A DNA stretch of 64,000 nucleotides from Microbacterium thalassium. Its GTDB lineage: Bacteria > Actinomycetota > Actinomycetes > Actinomycetales > Microbacteriaceae. A model generated the notes under the pieces. It was given only the letters and a program-made list of their open reading frames with translations. It was not told the origin of the DNA and made no database searches. Position numbers and translations under genes: made by a program. Below, in pieces: positions 34,745-43,943 of the stretch; the first letter of the stretch is position 1; the number at the start of each line of letters is the position of its first letter. The DNA lies in the NCBI RefSeq assembly GCF_014208045.1, contig NZ_JACHML010000001.1, positions 930,001 through 994,000 of the forward strand, read 5' to 3'.

Positions 34745-36724
34745 ATGACCGACAGCCCCCGCTCGGGCCTCGCGCTCGACGAGCTCAGCGCAGACATCCG
34801 CCCCCAGGACGACCTGTTCCGTCACGTCAACGGATCCTGGATCGAGCGCACCGAGATCCCGGACGACAAGGCGCGATGGGGCTCGTTCCATCTGATCGCC
34901 GAGCAGGCCGAGAAGGACGTCCGCGCGATCATCGAGGAGGCGCAGTCCGCCGAGACGGGCACCGAGGCGCGCAAGATCGGCGACCTCTACACGAGCTTCA
35001 TGGACACCGAGCGCATCGAGGCCCTCGGCGCCGAGCCGCTGGGCCCGCAGCTCGCGAAGGTGGACGCGGTCGACGGCATCCCGTCGTTCCTCGCGACGCT
35101 CGGCGAGCTCGAGCGCGACGGCGTCGCCGGCCTCATCCACCTCTACATCGAGCCGGACCCGGGCAACCCCGAGCGCTACGTGCCCTTCTTCGTGCAGGGC
35201 GGGCTGTCGCTGCCGGACGAGAGCTACTTCCGCCTGGACAACTTCGCCGAGACGCGCACCGCGTTCCGCACGCACGTCGAGCGCATCCTGGAGCTCGCGG
35301 GGGTGGCGGATGCCGCGGACGCCGCCGACCGCATCGTCGCGCTCGAGACCGAGCTCGCCGAGCACCACTGGGACAACGTGCGCAGCCGCGACGCGGTCGC
35401 CACCTACAACCTGATGACCGGCGACGAGGCCGAGGAGCTCGTGGGCGTTCCGCTCGGACCCTGGGTCGCCGCGGTCGCGCCGGACCACCCCGACGTGTTC
35501 GCCGAGGTCAACGTCACCCAGCCGAGCTTCCTCGAGGGCCTCGGCTCGCTGCTGACCGAGGACCGGCTCGAGGACTGGAAGGCGTGGCTGCGCTTCTCGG
35601 TCGTCCACTCGGCGGCGCCGTTCCTGTCGGCCGCGTTCGTCGACGAGAACTTCTCGTTCTACGGCACCCAGCTCACCGGCGTCCCCGTCAACCGCGAGCG
35701 CTGGAAGCGCGGCGTCGGCCTCGTCGAAGCGGCGATGGGCGAGGCCGTCGGCAAGGTGTACGTCGAGCGCCACTTCCCGCCCGCCGCCAAGGAGGCGATG
35801 GACGAGCTGGTCGCAAACCTCATCGAGGCCTACCGCGAGTCGATCTCGACGCTCGAGTGGATGAGCCCCGAGACGCGCGAGCGCGCCCTCGCCAAGCTCG
35901 ACGCCTTCACGCCGAAGATCGGCTACCCGGTGAAGTGGAAGGACTACTCCACGCTCGAGATCGATCCCGAGGATCTCGTCGGCAACGTCCGCCGCGCGAA
36001 TGTGTGGGAGCACGACCGTCAGCTCGCCAAGGTGGGTCAGCCGGTCGACCGCGACGAGTGGTTCATGACCCCGCAGACGGTCAACGCCTACTACAACCCG
36101 CTCATGAACGAGATCGTGTTCCCGGCGGCCATCCTCCAGTACCCGTTCTTCGAGGTGGATCGCGACGCCGCCGCCAACTACGGCGGCATCGGCGCGGTCA
36201 TCGGCCACGAGATCGGCCACGGGTTCGACGACCAGGGCAGCCGCTTCGACGGCGACGGGTCCCTCCGCGACTGGTGGACGGATGCCGACCGCGAGGCGTT
36301 CGAGGAGCGCACGAAGAACCTCATCGCGCAGTACGAGGCGCTCGTCCCCGAGGGCCTCGCCGAGGAGCACCACGTCAACGGCGCGCTCACGATCGGCGAG
36401 AACATCGGCGACCTCGGCGGCCTCGGCATCGCGATCAAGGCCTACCGCCTCGCCCTCGCCGCAGCCGAGGAGGAGCCCGAGGGCGGCGCCGAGATCGACG
36501 GCCTCACCGGCATCCAGCGCCTGCTGCTGAGCTGGGGGCAGATCTGGCAGCAGAAGGGCCGCGACGCCGAGACCATCCGCCTGCTGACCATCGACCCGCA
36601 CTCGCCGAACGAATTCCGCTGCAACCAGATCGTCCGCAACATCGACGCCTTCTACGACGCCTTCGGCGTCACCGAGGCCGATGCCCTGTGGCTCGATGAG
36701 GAGCAGCGCGTCACCATCTGGTGA
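34745..36724 (+). CDS. M13-family zinc metallopeptidase (PepO/neprilysin-like)
   Basis: A 659-aa endopeptidase. The zinc site is 'IGHEIGHGFDDQGS' (HExxH, His ~488 and 492) with the third ligand in 'ENIGDLGGL' (ExxxD). The C-terminal 'FRCNQIVRNIDAFYDAFGV...RVTIW' is the family end. N-terminal 'DIRPQDDLFRHVNGSWIERTEIPDDK' is also canonical. There is no signal peptide, so it is likely cytoplasmic, as in other actinobacteria. The ATG at 34745 is 6 nt after TATTGT (leaderless type). Confidence 0.93.
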   Translation: MTDSPRSGLALDELSADIRPQDDLFRHVNGSWIERTEIPDDKARWGSFHLIAEQAEKDVRAIIEEAQSAETGTEARKIGDLYTSFMDTERIEALGAEPLGPQLAKVDAVDGIPSFLATLGELERDGVAGLIHLYIEPDPGNPERYVPFFVQGGLSLPDESYFRLDNFAETRTAFRTHVERILELAGVADAADAADRIVALETELAEHHWDNVRSRDAVATYNLMTGDEAEELVGVPLGPWVAAVAPDHPDVFAEVNVTQPSFLEGLGSLLTEDRLEDWKAWLRFSVVHSAAPFLSAAFVDENFSFYGTQLTGVPVNRERWKRGVGLVEAAMGEAVGKVYVERHFPPAAKEAMDELVANLIEAYRESISTLEWMSPETRERALAKLDAFTPKIGYPVKWKDYSTLEIDPEDLVGNVRRANVWEHDRQLAKVGQPVDRDEWFMTPQTVNAYYNPLMNEIVFPAAILQYPFFEVDRDAAANYGGIGAVIGHEIGHGFDDQGSRFDGDGSLRDWWTDADREAFEERTKNLIAQYEALVPEGLAEEHHVNGALTIGENIGDLGGLGIAIKAYRLALAAAEEEPEGGAEIDGLTGIQRLLLSWGQIWQQKGRDAETIRLLTIDPHSPNEFRCNQIVRNIDAFYDAFGVTEADALWLDEEQRVTIW

Positions 36725-36809
36725 CGACGGGGGAGCCCCAGCCCCCGATCGCGCTCGCCCGAGCGCACCGCCCCATCCGCCCGAACACCCGATACCGGAA
36801 GGAAGCCCT

Positions 36810-37730
36810 GTGGGCATGTCCCCTGAGCCCAAAAGGGAGGCTGAGTCGCTTCGGGGGTCGCGACGCAGCAGCCGCCGGATGCCGAGGAGGGCGGCATCCG
36901 CAAGACCGACGTTCACCGCGACGCTGAAGGCGCTCGACGATCTCGCCGGCACCGGTGCCAAGATCTCGGTGCGCATCACAGATCTCGACCGTGGCACCGC
37001 TGTGCTCAATGGAGACGACTTCGTCACGCTCCCCGTCGCCGGCCTCGGCGTCGTCCCGCTGCTGGTCGAGACCGCCGCGGGCTTCGAAGCGGGAACACTC
37101 GATCCGCTCGAGATCCTCGACCGCTCGGTCATCGATCCCGTCGGCGTCGGCGGCGTGTGGCAGCACCTGAAGGCGCCGGCGCTGCCGCTGGTCGACCTCG
37201 CCGTGCTGACCGCCTCGACCGGCGACGCGCTCGCCGCGAACGCCCTGCTGCATCGCATCGGCATTCCGGCCGTGCGTGCGCGCATCGAGGCGCTGGGCCT
37301 GAGCCGGTCGGCGCTGCTGGACCGCTTCCGCGACGAGCGCGGGCCCGACGACGCTCCGCACTTCGCTCTGGGCTCTGCGCGGGAACTCGCCGAGGTCTTC
37401 GCGGCGCTGGTGAACTCGCAGGCGGTGTCGCCGGGCGTGAGTGCGCAGGTCGCCGAGTGGCTGAGCCTGAACCACGACCTATCGCTGGTCGCCGCGGCGA
37501 CCGGTCTCGATCCGTTCTCGCACGAGAACGACGAGCACGGGCTGCTGTTCATCAACAAGACGGGTCGGGACGACGGCATCCGCGTCGAGGCCGGTGTGCT
37601 CGCCGGACCCCGCGCGGGGGTGTCGTACGCCCTGATCGTGTGCTTCGACGACCTGTCGATCTACCACCGGATGCGGGCGCACGAGGCGTTCCGCACCCTC
37701 GGCATGGAACTCATGGAGTACGTGTTCTGA
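36810..37730 (+). CDS. Class A beta-lactamase-fold protein lacking catalytic Ser/Lys
   Basis: A 306-aa protein with the layout of a class A beta-lactamase/serine hydrolase. The KTG motif is intact ('FINKTGRDDGIRVEAG') and 'LTASTGDALAANALL' stands where the SDN-bearing helix should be. The SxxK nucleophile motif is replaced by 'AGLG' in 'LPVAGLGVVPLLVE', so acyl-enzyme chemistry as in true beta-lactamases is unlikely. It could be a binding protein or a hydrolase with different chemistry. The GTG at 36810 follows GGAAGGAA by 5 nt. It has no signal peptide. Confidence 0.75.
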   Translation: MGMSPEPKREAESLRGSRRSSRRMPRRAASARPTFTATLKALDDLAGTGAKISVRITDLDRGTAVLNGDDFVTLPVAGLGVVPLLVETAAGFEAGTLDPLEILDRSVIDPVGVGGVWQHLKAPALPLVDLAVLTASTGDALAANALLHRIGIPAVRARIEALGLSRSALLDRFRDERGPDDAPHFALGSARELAEVFAALVNSQAVSPGVSAQVAEWLSLNHDLSLVAAATGLDPFSHENDEHGLLFINKTGRDDGIRVEAGVLAGPRAGVSYALIVCFDDLSIYHRMRAHEAFRTLGMELMEYVF

Positions 37731-37817
37731 GCCGCCGGGGCTCGGGCATCGAGTCCACAAGACGGACTAACGTCGCGCCGGGACGGCCCGCTCATGCGCC
37801 GCGTGCTACTTTCGGGC

Positions 37818-37847
37818 TCAGCTCTGCGGGCTGAGCCGCAGAGCTGA
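37818..37847. terminator. 12-bp hairpin after the beta-lactamase-fold gene
   Basis: A perfect 12-bp stem (37818-37829 with 37836-37847) closes a 6-nt loop, ~90 nt after the upstream stop and 53 nt before the next ATG. It is probably a terminator, though a regulatory role in the leader of the SDR gene is possible. Confidence 0.55.
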
Positions 37848-37900
37848 ATCCACCCGGAGTCCGCCCTGCGGAACACGGTCGAGCGCAAGGGGGTGCGGCG

Positions 37901-38686
37901 ATGGTGCAGCGCGAGGTGGATGCGGTGCGTCCGGTGGCGCTGGTCACGGGTGCGCGCCAGGGCCTGGGGCGGGCCACGGCGGTGCGGCTCGCCGCCGACG
38001 GGTTCGACGTCGTCGCGGCCGACATCGCCGACGTCGACGACACCGTCGCGGCCATCCGCGCGGCGGGCGGCGGAGCGCACGGCGTCCGCGCCGACATCGC
38101 CGACGTCGATGCGATCGGGTCGGTCGTGACAGGCGCGTGGGCGGCGTTCGGTCGCATCGACTGCCTCGTCAACAACGCCGGGCTCGCGTCGCGGCCGCTG
38201 ACGGACATCCTGGACATCACGCCCGAGATGTACGACCGCGTGGTCGCCGTCAACCAGCGGGGCACGTTCTTCCTCACCCAGGAGGTCGCGCGCCGCATGG
38301 TCGCGGCCGCGTCATCCGACCACCATCGCTCGATCATCACGGTGAGCTCCATCGCGTCGCGCATGGTGAACCTCGAGCGATCTCCCTATCACCTGTCGAA
38401 GGCGGCGCTGTCGATGCTCAACGAGCTGTTCGCCGTCCGCCTCGCCGAGCACGGGATCGCCGCCTACGAGGTGCGCCCGGGCTACATGCGCACCGACATG
38501 ACCGCCTCCGCCGTGCCGCAGAAGCTCGACGACGTCATCCGCGCCGGCCGCGTGCCGGCCCGGCGCTGGGGCACCCCCGAGGATGTCGCCGCGACGGTGT
38601 CCACGCTCGCGAGCGGAAGCCTGCCGTTCTCCACCGGGCAGGCCGTGTGGGTCGACGGCGGGCTGCACATCCACCGCGCCGACTGA
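37901..38686 (+). CDS. SDR-family oxidoreductase (3-ketoacyl-reductase-like)
   Basis: A 261-aa classical SDR: 'ALVTGARQGLGRATA' (TGxxxGxG), 'VNNAGLASR', 'ITVSSIASR', the active-site 'YHLSK' and a C-terminal 'FSTGQAVWVDGGLHI'. An AAGGGGG sequence precedes the ATG. It converges on the IclR gene (4-bp gap), while the related SDR at 39641 is on the other side of IclR. It may serve the same alcohol-oxidation pathway or be independent; substrate unknown. Confidence 0.85.
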   Translation: MVQREVDAVRPVALVTGARQGLGRATAVRLAADGFDVVAADIADVDDTVAAIRAAGGGAHGVRADIADVDAIGSVVTGAWAAFGRIDCLVNNAGLASRPLTDILDITPEMYDRVVAVNQRGTFFLTQEVARRMVAAASSDHHRSIITVSSIASRMVNLERSPYHLSKAALSMLNELFAVRLAEHGIAAYEVRPGYMRTDMTASAVPQKLDDVIRAGRVPARRWGTPEDVAATVSTLASGSLPFSTGQAVWVDGGLHIHRAD

Positions 38687-38690
38687 GTCG

Positions 38691-39485
38691 TCAGTTCGCC
38701 TGGCGCGCCGGAGCGATGATCTTCGCGATGCGTCGGGCGGCGGCCATCAGCTGCGGGGCGAGCTGCTCGGCGCGCTCCCGCGGGAGGCGTGCTTCGACCG
38801 CTGAGATCGAGATGGCCGCCACGGGCACGCCCGATGGGTCGGGCACCGGTGCTGCGATGCCGGCGACGCCGGGCATCACCAGGCCCGGACCCGCGCACCA
38901 TCCGTGAGCGCGCACGTGATCGATCGCCGCGCGCATCGTCTCGTCCAGGCCCATCGTGGAGGCCCAGCCCGGCGGCGCCGACACGACGATGTTGCGGAGC
39001 GCATGCTCGCGGGTCTCCTCCGGGAGCGTCGCGAGGAGTGCGAGGCCGGAGTAGCTCGAGGTGAACGGCTTCGTCTCGCCGACCGCCACGACGTGCGTGC
39101 GGATGGGGAAGTCGCCCTCGGCGCGGAGGATGTACCGGACGCCGTCGGGCACCCGCATGCTCACGTACACGGTGTCGCCGACCGCGTCCGCCAGCGCCTG
39201 CGCGACCGCGCGAACGGCGGGCATCGCCGGGAGCGCCGGGGGAGCGCCGAGGCCGAGCCAGAACAGGGCGGGGCCCAGCGCATAGCGCCGATCGGAGAGC
39301 TGGGTGACGAACTCGACCTCGGCCATGTCCTGCAGCAGGCGGTGCACCGTCGGGCGGGCGATGCCGGTCGCATCGGCGAGGTCCTTCAGTCGCACGCCGT
39401 TCTCGCCGCCGGCGCCGATGGCGGTGAGCACGGAGTTCACCCGCGGCAGAACGCCGATCACGGGAGAAGTCGTCGGGTCGGCCAT
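38691..39485 (-). CDS. IclR-family regulator of the BVMO operon
   Basis: A 264-aa IclR protein: winged helix 'VRLKDLADATGIARPTVHRLLQDM' and a GAF-like effector domain with 'RTHVVAVGETKPFTSSYSGLALLA' and 'GVAGIAAPVPDPSGVPVAAISI'. The ATG at 39485 has TTTGGAG upstream; a start 7 codons earlier lacks a ribosome site. It is divergent from the SDR-hydrolase-BVMO-ADH-ALDH operon and is the natural regulator. IclR proteins of catabolic operons are frequently activators or repressors responding to pathway substrates. Confidence 0.9.
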   Translation of the reverse strand: MADPTTSPVIGVLPRVNSVLTAIGAGGENGVRLKDLADATGIARPTVHRLLQDMAEVEFVTQLSDRRYALGPALFWLGLGAPPALPAMPAVRAVAQALADAVGDTVYVSMRVPDGVRYILRAEGDFPIRTHVVAVGETKPFTSSYSGLALLATLPEETREHALRNIVVSAPPGWASTMGLDETMRAAIDHVRAHGWCAGPGLVMPGVAGIAAPVPDPSGVPVAAISISAVEARLPRERAEQLAPQLMAAARRIAKIIAPARQAN

Positions 39486-39497
39486 GTGCGCTCCAAA

Positions 39498-39610
39498 GTC
39501 CATCATTCGGAATGGACGTCGGGTCTGCGACGTCTATCCACTAGGAATATCTCGAAACGAGTTGGTTCCACAACCTCACTACGGGGATGCGGAGTCCATT
39601 CAATGAACTC
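39498..39610. promoter_or_regulatory. Divergent control region with two GTCCATTC-type inverted sites
   Basis: GTCCATCATTCGGAATGGAC (39498-39517) has 6-bp perfect arms. GAGTCCATT-C-AATGAACTC (39592-39610) is a 9-1-9 inverted repeat with one mismatch. They share the 8-mer GAATGGAC/GTCCATTC in opposite orientations (39510-39517 and 39594-39601). They flank the space between the IclR gene and the catabolic operon and are probable IclR operators. No certain -35/-10 pair was identified. Confidence 0.6.
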
Positions 39611-39640
39611 AGCGACGAGTGCGATCTGCGAGGAGGCAGC

Positions 39641-40393
39641 GTGAGCACACGACCCGAGGTGGCCCTGGTCACCGGAGCCGGAGGCGGCATCGGCCGCGCG
39701 ACGGTCAGCCGGCTCGCCGCTGCGGGTGCGGGGATCGTCGCGGTCGACCGGGACGGGGACACCCTCGACCGCCTGACCGCCGACCTGGCGGCGTCGGGCG
39801 GACGGGCGGTCGCGGTGGTCGGCGACATCACGGACGAGGCGCTCGCACCGCGCGCTGTGGAGACGGCGCTCGCGTCCTTCGGCACCCCGACGATCCTGGT
39901 CAACAACGCCGGCGTCGGCAGCGACCAGGTCCCGGTGTGGGAGGTCGAGCCGTCGGCGTGGCGCCGGGACCTCGAGATCAACCTGACGAGCCACTTCCTG
40001 ATGTGCCGGGCCGTCGTCCCCGCGATGATCGAGGCGGGCTACGGCCGCATCGTCAACGTCGCGTCGGCGGCCGGCATGGAGGGACACCCCCTCGCCGGTG
40101 GCTACGCCGCGGCGAAGGCGGGGCTGGTCGCGATGACCAAGTCGATGGGCAAGGAGCTCGCCAAGACCGGCGTCATCGTCAACGCGATCGCCCCGGCCCT
40201 GATCGGCACCCCCATGCTCGAGGCCGAGTGGTTCTCCGACGACATCAAGCGGATGCTGCTCGAGCGGATCCCGATGGGGCGGCTCGGGCGCCCCGAAGAG
40301 GTCGCCGAGATGATCGCCTTCCTGGCGAGCGACCGCGTCACCTTCTCGACCGGAGCGGTCTTCGACCTGTCCGGCGGACGAGCCACCTACTGA
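39641..40393 (+). CDS. SDR-family alcohol dehydrogenase, first gene of the BVMO operon
   Basis: A 250-aa classical SDR with 'LVTGAGGGIGRATV', 'VNNAGVGSD', 'VNVASAAGM', active-site 'YAAAK' and 'FSTGAVFDLSGGRAT' at the end. The GTG at 39641 has GAGGAGG 5 nt upstream; an in-frame ATG at 39587 lies within the operator and is rejected. As first gene before a hydrolase and a Baeyer-Villiger monooxygenase, it most likely oxidises a secondary alcohol to the ketone that the monooxygenase uses. 3-ketoacyl reductase activity is the alternative family reading. Confidence 0.85.
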   Translation: MSTRPEVALVTGAGGGIGRATVSRLAAAGAGIVAVDRDGDTLDRLTADLAASGGRAVAVVGDITDEALAPRAVETALASFGTPTILVNNAGVGSDQVPVWEVEPSAWRRDLEINLTSHFLMCRAVVPAMIEAGYGRIVNVASAAGMEGHPLAGGYAAAKAGLVAMTKSMGKELAKTGVIVNAIAPALIGTPMLEAEWFSDDIKRMLLERIPMGRLGRPEEVAEMIAFLASDRVTFSTGAVFDLSGGRATY

Positions 40394-40408
40394 AAGAGCG
40401 AGACCACG

Positions 40409-41272
40409 ATGCAGCAGCAGACACTCACAGCCTCACCGGGCCTCGAGGCGCGAGAGGTCGTCGTCGCGGGCGTCGCCGTCCGCTACACCGACAACCCGGG
40501 ACCCGATCGCGGCGACCGCCTCCCGACGGTGCTCGTGCACGGCACGGGCGGGTCGACCGCCACCCACTTCGCGTTCATCGAGCCGATGCTCGCGACGCGG
40601 AGTCGGGTGATCGCGATCGATCTGAGCGAGCCCGAGGGCGACGACCTCGAACTCGACGACCTCGTGGCCCAGGTCGCCGCCGTGATCGAGGATGCCGTGC
40701 CGGCGACCGCGGTCACGGTGCTGGGGTACTCCCTCGGCGCCGTCGTCGCGGCCGCCTTCGCGGCCCGGCATCCCTCCGTCGCGCGGCAGCTCGTGCTCGT
40801 GGCCGGGTGGCTGCGCACCGACGCCCAGCAGCGCCTGCGGAACGAGATCTGGACGCAGCTCGCGGCCGTCTCCCCGCAGGCGCTCGCCGAGTACTCGACG
40901 TTCTGCGCGTTCGGGTCGCCGTTCCTCCACACGCGCACCGACGCGCAGGTGGCGGAGCTGCACCGCGTGGCCGAACCCAGTTCGTTCCTCCGCAAGCAGA
41001 TGCAGCTCAACCGCGACATCGATATCACCGACGAGGCGACCGCGATCGCGTCGCGCGCCCTCGTGATCGGCCTCACCGAGGACCACATGGTTCCGCGGCA
41101 CCACAGCCAGGAGCTGTTCGGCGCGATCGAGGACGCCCGCTACGCCGAGCTGCCGACCGGCCACGCCGTCGTCTTCGAGCGTCCCGCGCAGCTGTTCGCC
41201 CTGATCGACGAGTTCACCGGCCACCCCGACCGCCACCCGGCCGGTTCGGTCATCACGCCTCCCCTCCCCTGA
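40409..41272 (+). CDS. Alpha/beta hydrolase, candidate lactone/ester hydrolase
   Basis: A 287-aa alpha/beta hydrolase: oxyanion 'VLVHGTGGSTATHF', nucleophile 'LGYSLGAVVAAAFAA' (Ser), Asp in 'IGLTEDHMVP' and His in 'LPTGHAVVFE'. It sits 15 nt behind the SDR gene and 20 nt before the BVMO gene. That context makes it the hydrolase that opens the lactone or ester made by Baeyer-Villiger oxidation (ChnC-like role). The function is inferred from position; the fold itself is unambiguous. Confidence 0.85.
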   Translation: MQQQTLTASPGLEAREVVVAGVAVRYTDNPGPDRGDRLPTVLVHGTGGSTATHFAFIEPMLATRSRVIAIDLSEPEGDDLELDDLVAQVAAVIEDAVPATAVTVLGYSLGAVVAAAFAARHPSVARQLVLVAGWLRTDAQQRLRNEIWTQLAAVSPQALAEYSTFCAFGSPFLHTRTDAQVAELHRVAEPSSFLRKQMQLNRDIDITDEATAIASRALVIGLTEDHMVPRHHSQELFGAIEDARYAELPTGHAVVFERPAQLFALIDEFTGHPDRHPAGSVITPPLP

Positions 41273-41292
41273 CAGCACCGGAAGGATCACTC

Positions 41293-42792
41293 ATGTCAGA
41301 CCTCAGCGGTGCGCCGGAAGAGCGCGCAGGCATCATCATCGTCGGCTCCGGGTTCTCGGGGATCGGCCTCGGCATCCGCCTCCTCGAAGAGGGCGAGAGC
41401 AACTTCGTCATCCTGGAGCGCGCCCAGGACGTGGGCGGCACGTGGCGCGACAACGTCTACCCGGGCGTCGCGTGCGACGTCCCGTCCCTGCTGTACTCCT
41501 ACTCGTTCCGGCCCGAGTCCGACTGGTCGCGGGTGTTCGCCCCCGGCGGCGAGATCTGGCGCTACCTGCAGACCTGCGCCCGCGAGGGCGGGCTGCTGCC
41601 GCACCTGCGCTTCGGCGCCGACGTCGAGCGGGCGGAGTGGGACGAAGCCGCGCGCGAGTGGATCGTCCGCACGCCGATCGGCGTGTGGCGGGCCCCCATC
41701 CTCATCACCGCCATGGGGCATCTCGCGGACGCGAACGTTCCGCAGTTCCCCGGGCAGGAGGAGTTCGCCGGCGAGGTCTTCCACTCCGCGCAGTGGGACC
41801 CGTCGGCGCAGATCGAGGGCAAGCGGGTCGGCGTGGTCGGTGCGGGGGCCTCGGCCATCCAGATCGTGCCGCGCATGGCCGAAGCAGCGTCCGAGGTCGT
41901 CGTCTTCCAGCGCAGCGCCGCCTACGTCATCCCCCGCGAGGACCGCCCCTATACGGATGCCGAACGCCGGCGGTTCGCGCGCGTGCCCGGCGCCATCGCG
42001 GCGGAACGCGAGGAGATGTTCTGGGCGAACGAGGCGAACTTCGCGCAGCGACGCATGGTCGAAGGTGCGATCGACCAGGCCAAGGACCTCGCGCTCGGGC
42101 ACCTCGCCGACCAGGTCGCCGACCCCGAACTGCGCGCCGCGCTCACGCCGGACTACGAGATCGGCTGCAAGCGCGTGCTCATCTCCAACGAGTACTTCCC
42201 GTCGTTCACGAAGCCGAACGTCACGCTCGAGACCAGCGCGCTGTCGCACTTCGACGGAACCCACGCCGTCGCCGCGTCCGGCGAGGCGTACGAGCTGGAC
42301 GTCGTGGTGCTCGCCACCGGATTCGAGGCGGCCCGGCCGCCCTTCGCGCCGCGCATCGTCGACGGCGAGGGCCGCTCGCTCGCCGATGCGTGGGAGAACG
42401 GCATGCGGGCCCACCAGTCGATCACCGTCGCGGGCTTCCCGAACCTGCTGCTGATCAACGGGCCGAACACGGGTCTCGGCCACAACTCGGTGGTCTTCGT
42501 CATCGAGTCGCAGATCGAGTACGTGCTCGGGGTGCTCCGCCACCTGCGCGAGACCGGCGCCGACCGCTTCGAGGTGACGTCCTCCGCCGAGGCGGCGTCC
42601 CACGAGAAGGTCCTCGGCCTCAGCAAGGGAACGGTCTGGATCGAGGGCGGATGCCGCAACTGGTACGTCGACCCGATCACCGGGGAGCTCACCGTCACGT
42701 GGCCGGACTTCGCCTACGCCTTCCGGGAGGAGAACGGGACCTTCCACCCGGAGGACTACGTCTTCGCGTCCCGCCAGGAGGTGCTCGCATGA
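41293..42792 (+). CDS. Baeyer-Villiger-type flavin monooxygenase
   Basis: A 499-aa FAD/NADPH monooxygenase. It contains the FAD motif 'IIVGSGFSGIGLGI', the BVMO fingerprint FxGxxxHxxxW ('FAGEVFHSAQW', 158-168) and the NADPH motif 'VGVVGAGASAIQIV', plus the late 'LDVVVLATGFEAARPPF'. These enzymes insert oxygen next to a ketone, giving an ester or lactone. The ATG at 41293 follows GGAAGGA. Its stop overlaps the ADH start (ATGA). The ketone substrate is not predictable; cyclic, terpene and aryl-alkyl ketones are all possible. Confidence 0.9.
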   Translation: MSDLSGAPEERAGIIIVGSGFSGIGLGIRLLEEGESNFVILERAQDVGGTWRDNVYPGVACDVPSLLYSYSFRPESDWSRVFAPGGEIWRYLQTCAREGGLLPHLRFGADVERAEWDEAAREWIVRTPIGVWRAPILITAMGHLADANVPQFPGQEEFAGEVFHSAQWDPSAQIEGKRVGVVGAGASAIQIVPRMAEAASEVVVFQRSAAYVIPREDRPYTDAERRRFARVPGAIAAEREEMFWANEANFAQRRMVEGAIDQAKDLALGHLADQVADPELRAALTPDYEIGCKRVLISNEYFPSFTKPNVTLETSALSHFDGTHAVAASGEAYELDVVVLATGFEAARPPFAPRIVDGEGRSLADAWENGMRAHQSITVAGFPNLLLINGPNTGLGHNSVVFVIESQIEYVLGVLRHLRETGADRFEVTSSAEAASHEKVLGLSKGTVWIEGGCRNWYVDPITGELTVTWPDFAYAFREENGTFHPEDYVFASRQEVLA

Positions 42793-43943
42793 GCGTCGAG
42801 ATCACCGCATCCGTGACCCCGGGGCGCAGCGCGCCGTCGCAGGTCGAGACCGTCTTCATCGACGAGCCCGGGCCGGGCGAGGCGCTCGTGCGCATCGTCG
42901 CCGCCGGCGTGTGCCACACCGACGCGATCACGCGCGAGGGCGACCTGCCGCTGCCGCTGCCCGGCATCCTCGGTCACGAGGGCGCCGGGGTCGTCGAGGC
43001 GGTGGGGCCCGCGGTGACCCAGGTGGCCGTGGGCGATCGCGTCGTGATCGGCTGGCCGTCGTGCGGCGAATGCGACGCCTGCCTCGACGGCGAGCCGCGC
43101 TACTGCGATCACCTCGTCGAGGCGCTCACCAGCGGCGCGCGGCTGCGCGGGGAGCACCGCGGCGAGTCGGCGTATCGCACCGCGGACGGCGCGGCGCTGG
43201 CCGGTCACTTCTTCGGCCAGTCGTCGTTCGCGACCGCGTCGCTCGTCCTCGCCGACGCGCTCGTGAAGGTGCCCGACGACGTGCCGCTCTCGGTCGCCGC
43301 CCCGCTGGCGTGCGGTGTGACCACCGGCGCGGGCGCCGTCATGAACGTGGCGAAACCGAAGCCGGGTGACGCGCTCGTGATCTGGGGGACCGGGGCCGTG
43401 GGCCTCGCGGCGATCATGGCGGCGCGCAACAGCCCAGCGACCACGATCATCGCGGTCGATCTGCACGAGGATCGCCTGGCCCTCGCGCGCGAGCTCGGTG
43501 CGACCCACACCGTCAACGCCGCCGCGGGCGATGCGCTCGACGAGGTCCGGCGGATCTGCGGCGGACCGGCCGACTACGCGTTCGAATGCACGGGGGTCAT
43601 CCGGGTGGTCGAGCAGGCCGTCGAGTCGGTGAGCATGCGGGGCACCGTGATCCTCATCGGCGGCGCCCCCGCGGACTCGCGATTCTCGGTCGACCACTTC
43701 GGGGCGCTCTGGGGCAAGCGGATCGTGGGCGTGCTCGGCGGCGAGGGCCGCAACGGCAGCCTGATCCCCGCGCTCCTGGACCTGTGGCGCCAGGGTCGCT
43801 TCCCGATCGACCGACTGATCGAGGATTTCGCGTTCCCGCACGTGGACGAGGCGATCGACGCCGGCACCTCCGGCCGCGTGATCAAGCCCGTGCTGCACGT
43901 CTCCGACGATCCGATCGCCGCTCACCGAGGAGGAGCCCAGTGA
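42789..43943 (+). CDS. Zinc-dependent alcohol dehydrogenase (MDR family)
   Basis: A 384-aa medium-chain dehydrogenase. Catalytic zinc region 'GVCHTDA' and 'GHEGAGVVEAVG', structural zinc cysteines in 'CGECDACLDGEPRYC' and Rossmann 'VIWGTGAVGLAAIMAA' are all visible. It resembles aryl/benzyl-alcohol dehydrogenases. Both ends overlap neighbours (ATGA with BVMO, GTGA with ALDH). In the operon it would oxidise the primary hydroxyl freed by ester/lactone hydrolysis to an aldehyde, the ChnD step of cyclohexanol-type pathways. Confidence 0.9.
   Translation: MSVEITASVTPGRSAPSQVETVFIDEPGPGEALVRIVAAGVCHTDAITREGDLPLPLPGILGHEGAGVVEAVGPAVTQVAVGDRVVIGWPSCGECDACLDGEPRYCDHLVEALTSGARLRGEHRGESAYRTADGAALAGHFFGQSSFATASLVLADALVKVPDDVPLSVAAPLACGVTTGAGAVMNVAKPKPGDALVIWGTGAVGLAAIMAARNSPATTIIAVDLHEDRLALARELGATHTVNAAAGDALDEVRRICGGPADYAFECTGVIRVVEQAVESVSMRGTVILIGGAPADSRFSVDHFGALWGKRIVGVLGGEGRNGSLIPALLDLWRQGRFPIDRLIEDFAFPHVDEAIDAGTSGRVIKPVLHVSDDPIAAHRGGAQ

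Noticed and set aside
34670..37579. A 969-codon open frame on the minus strand opposite the M13 peptidase and beta-lactamase-fold genes
   Set aside because: It is the antisense shadow of two well-supported genes. Its composition is Arg/Leu/Val/Asp-biased with no domain, a common by-product of high-G+C codon use.
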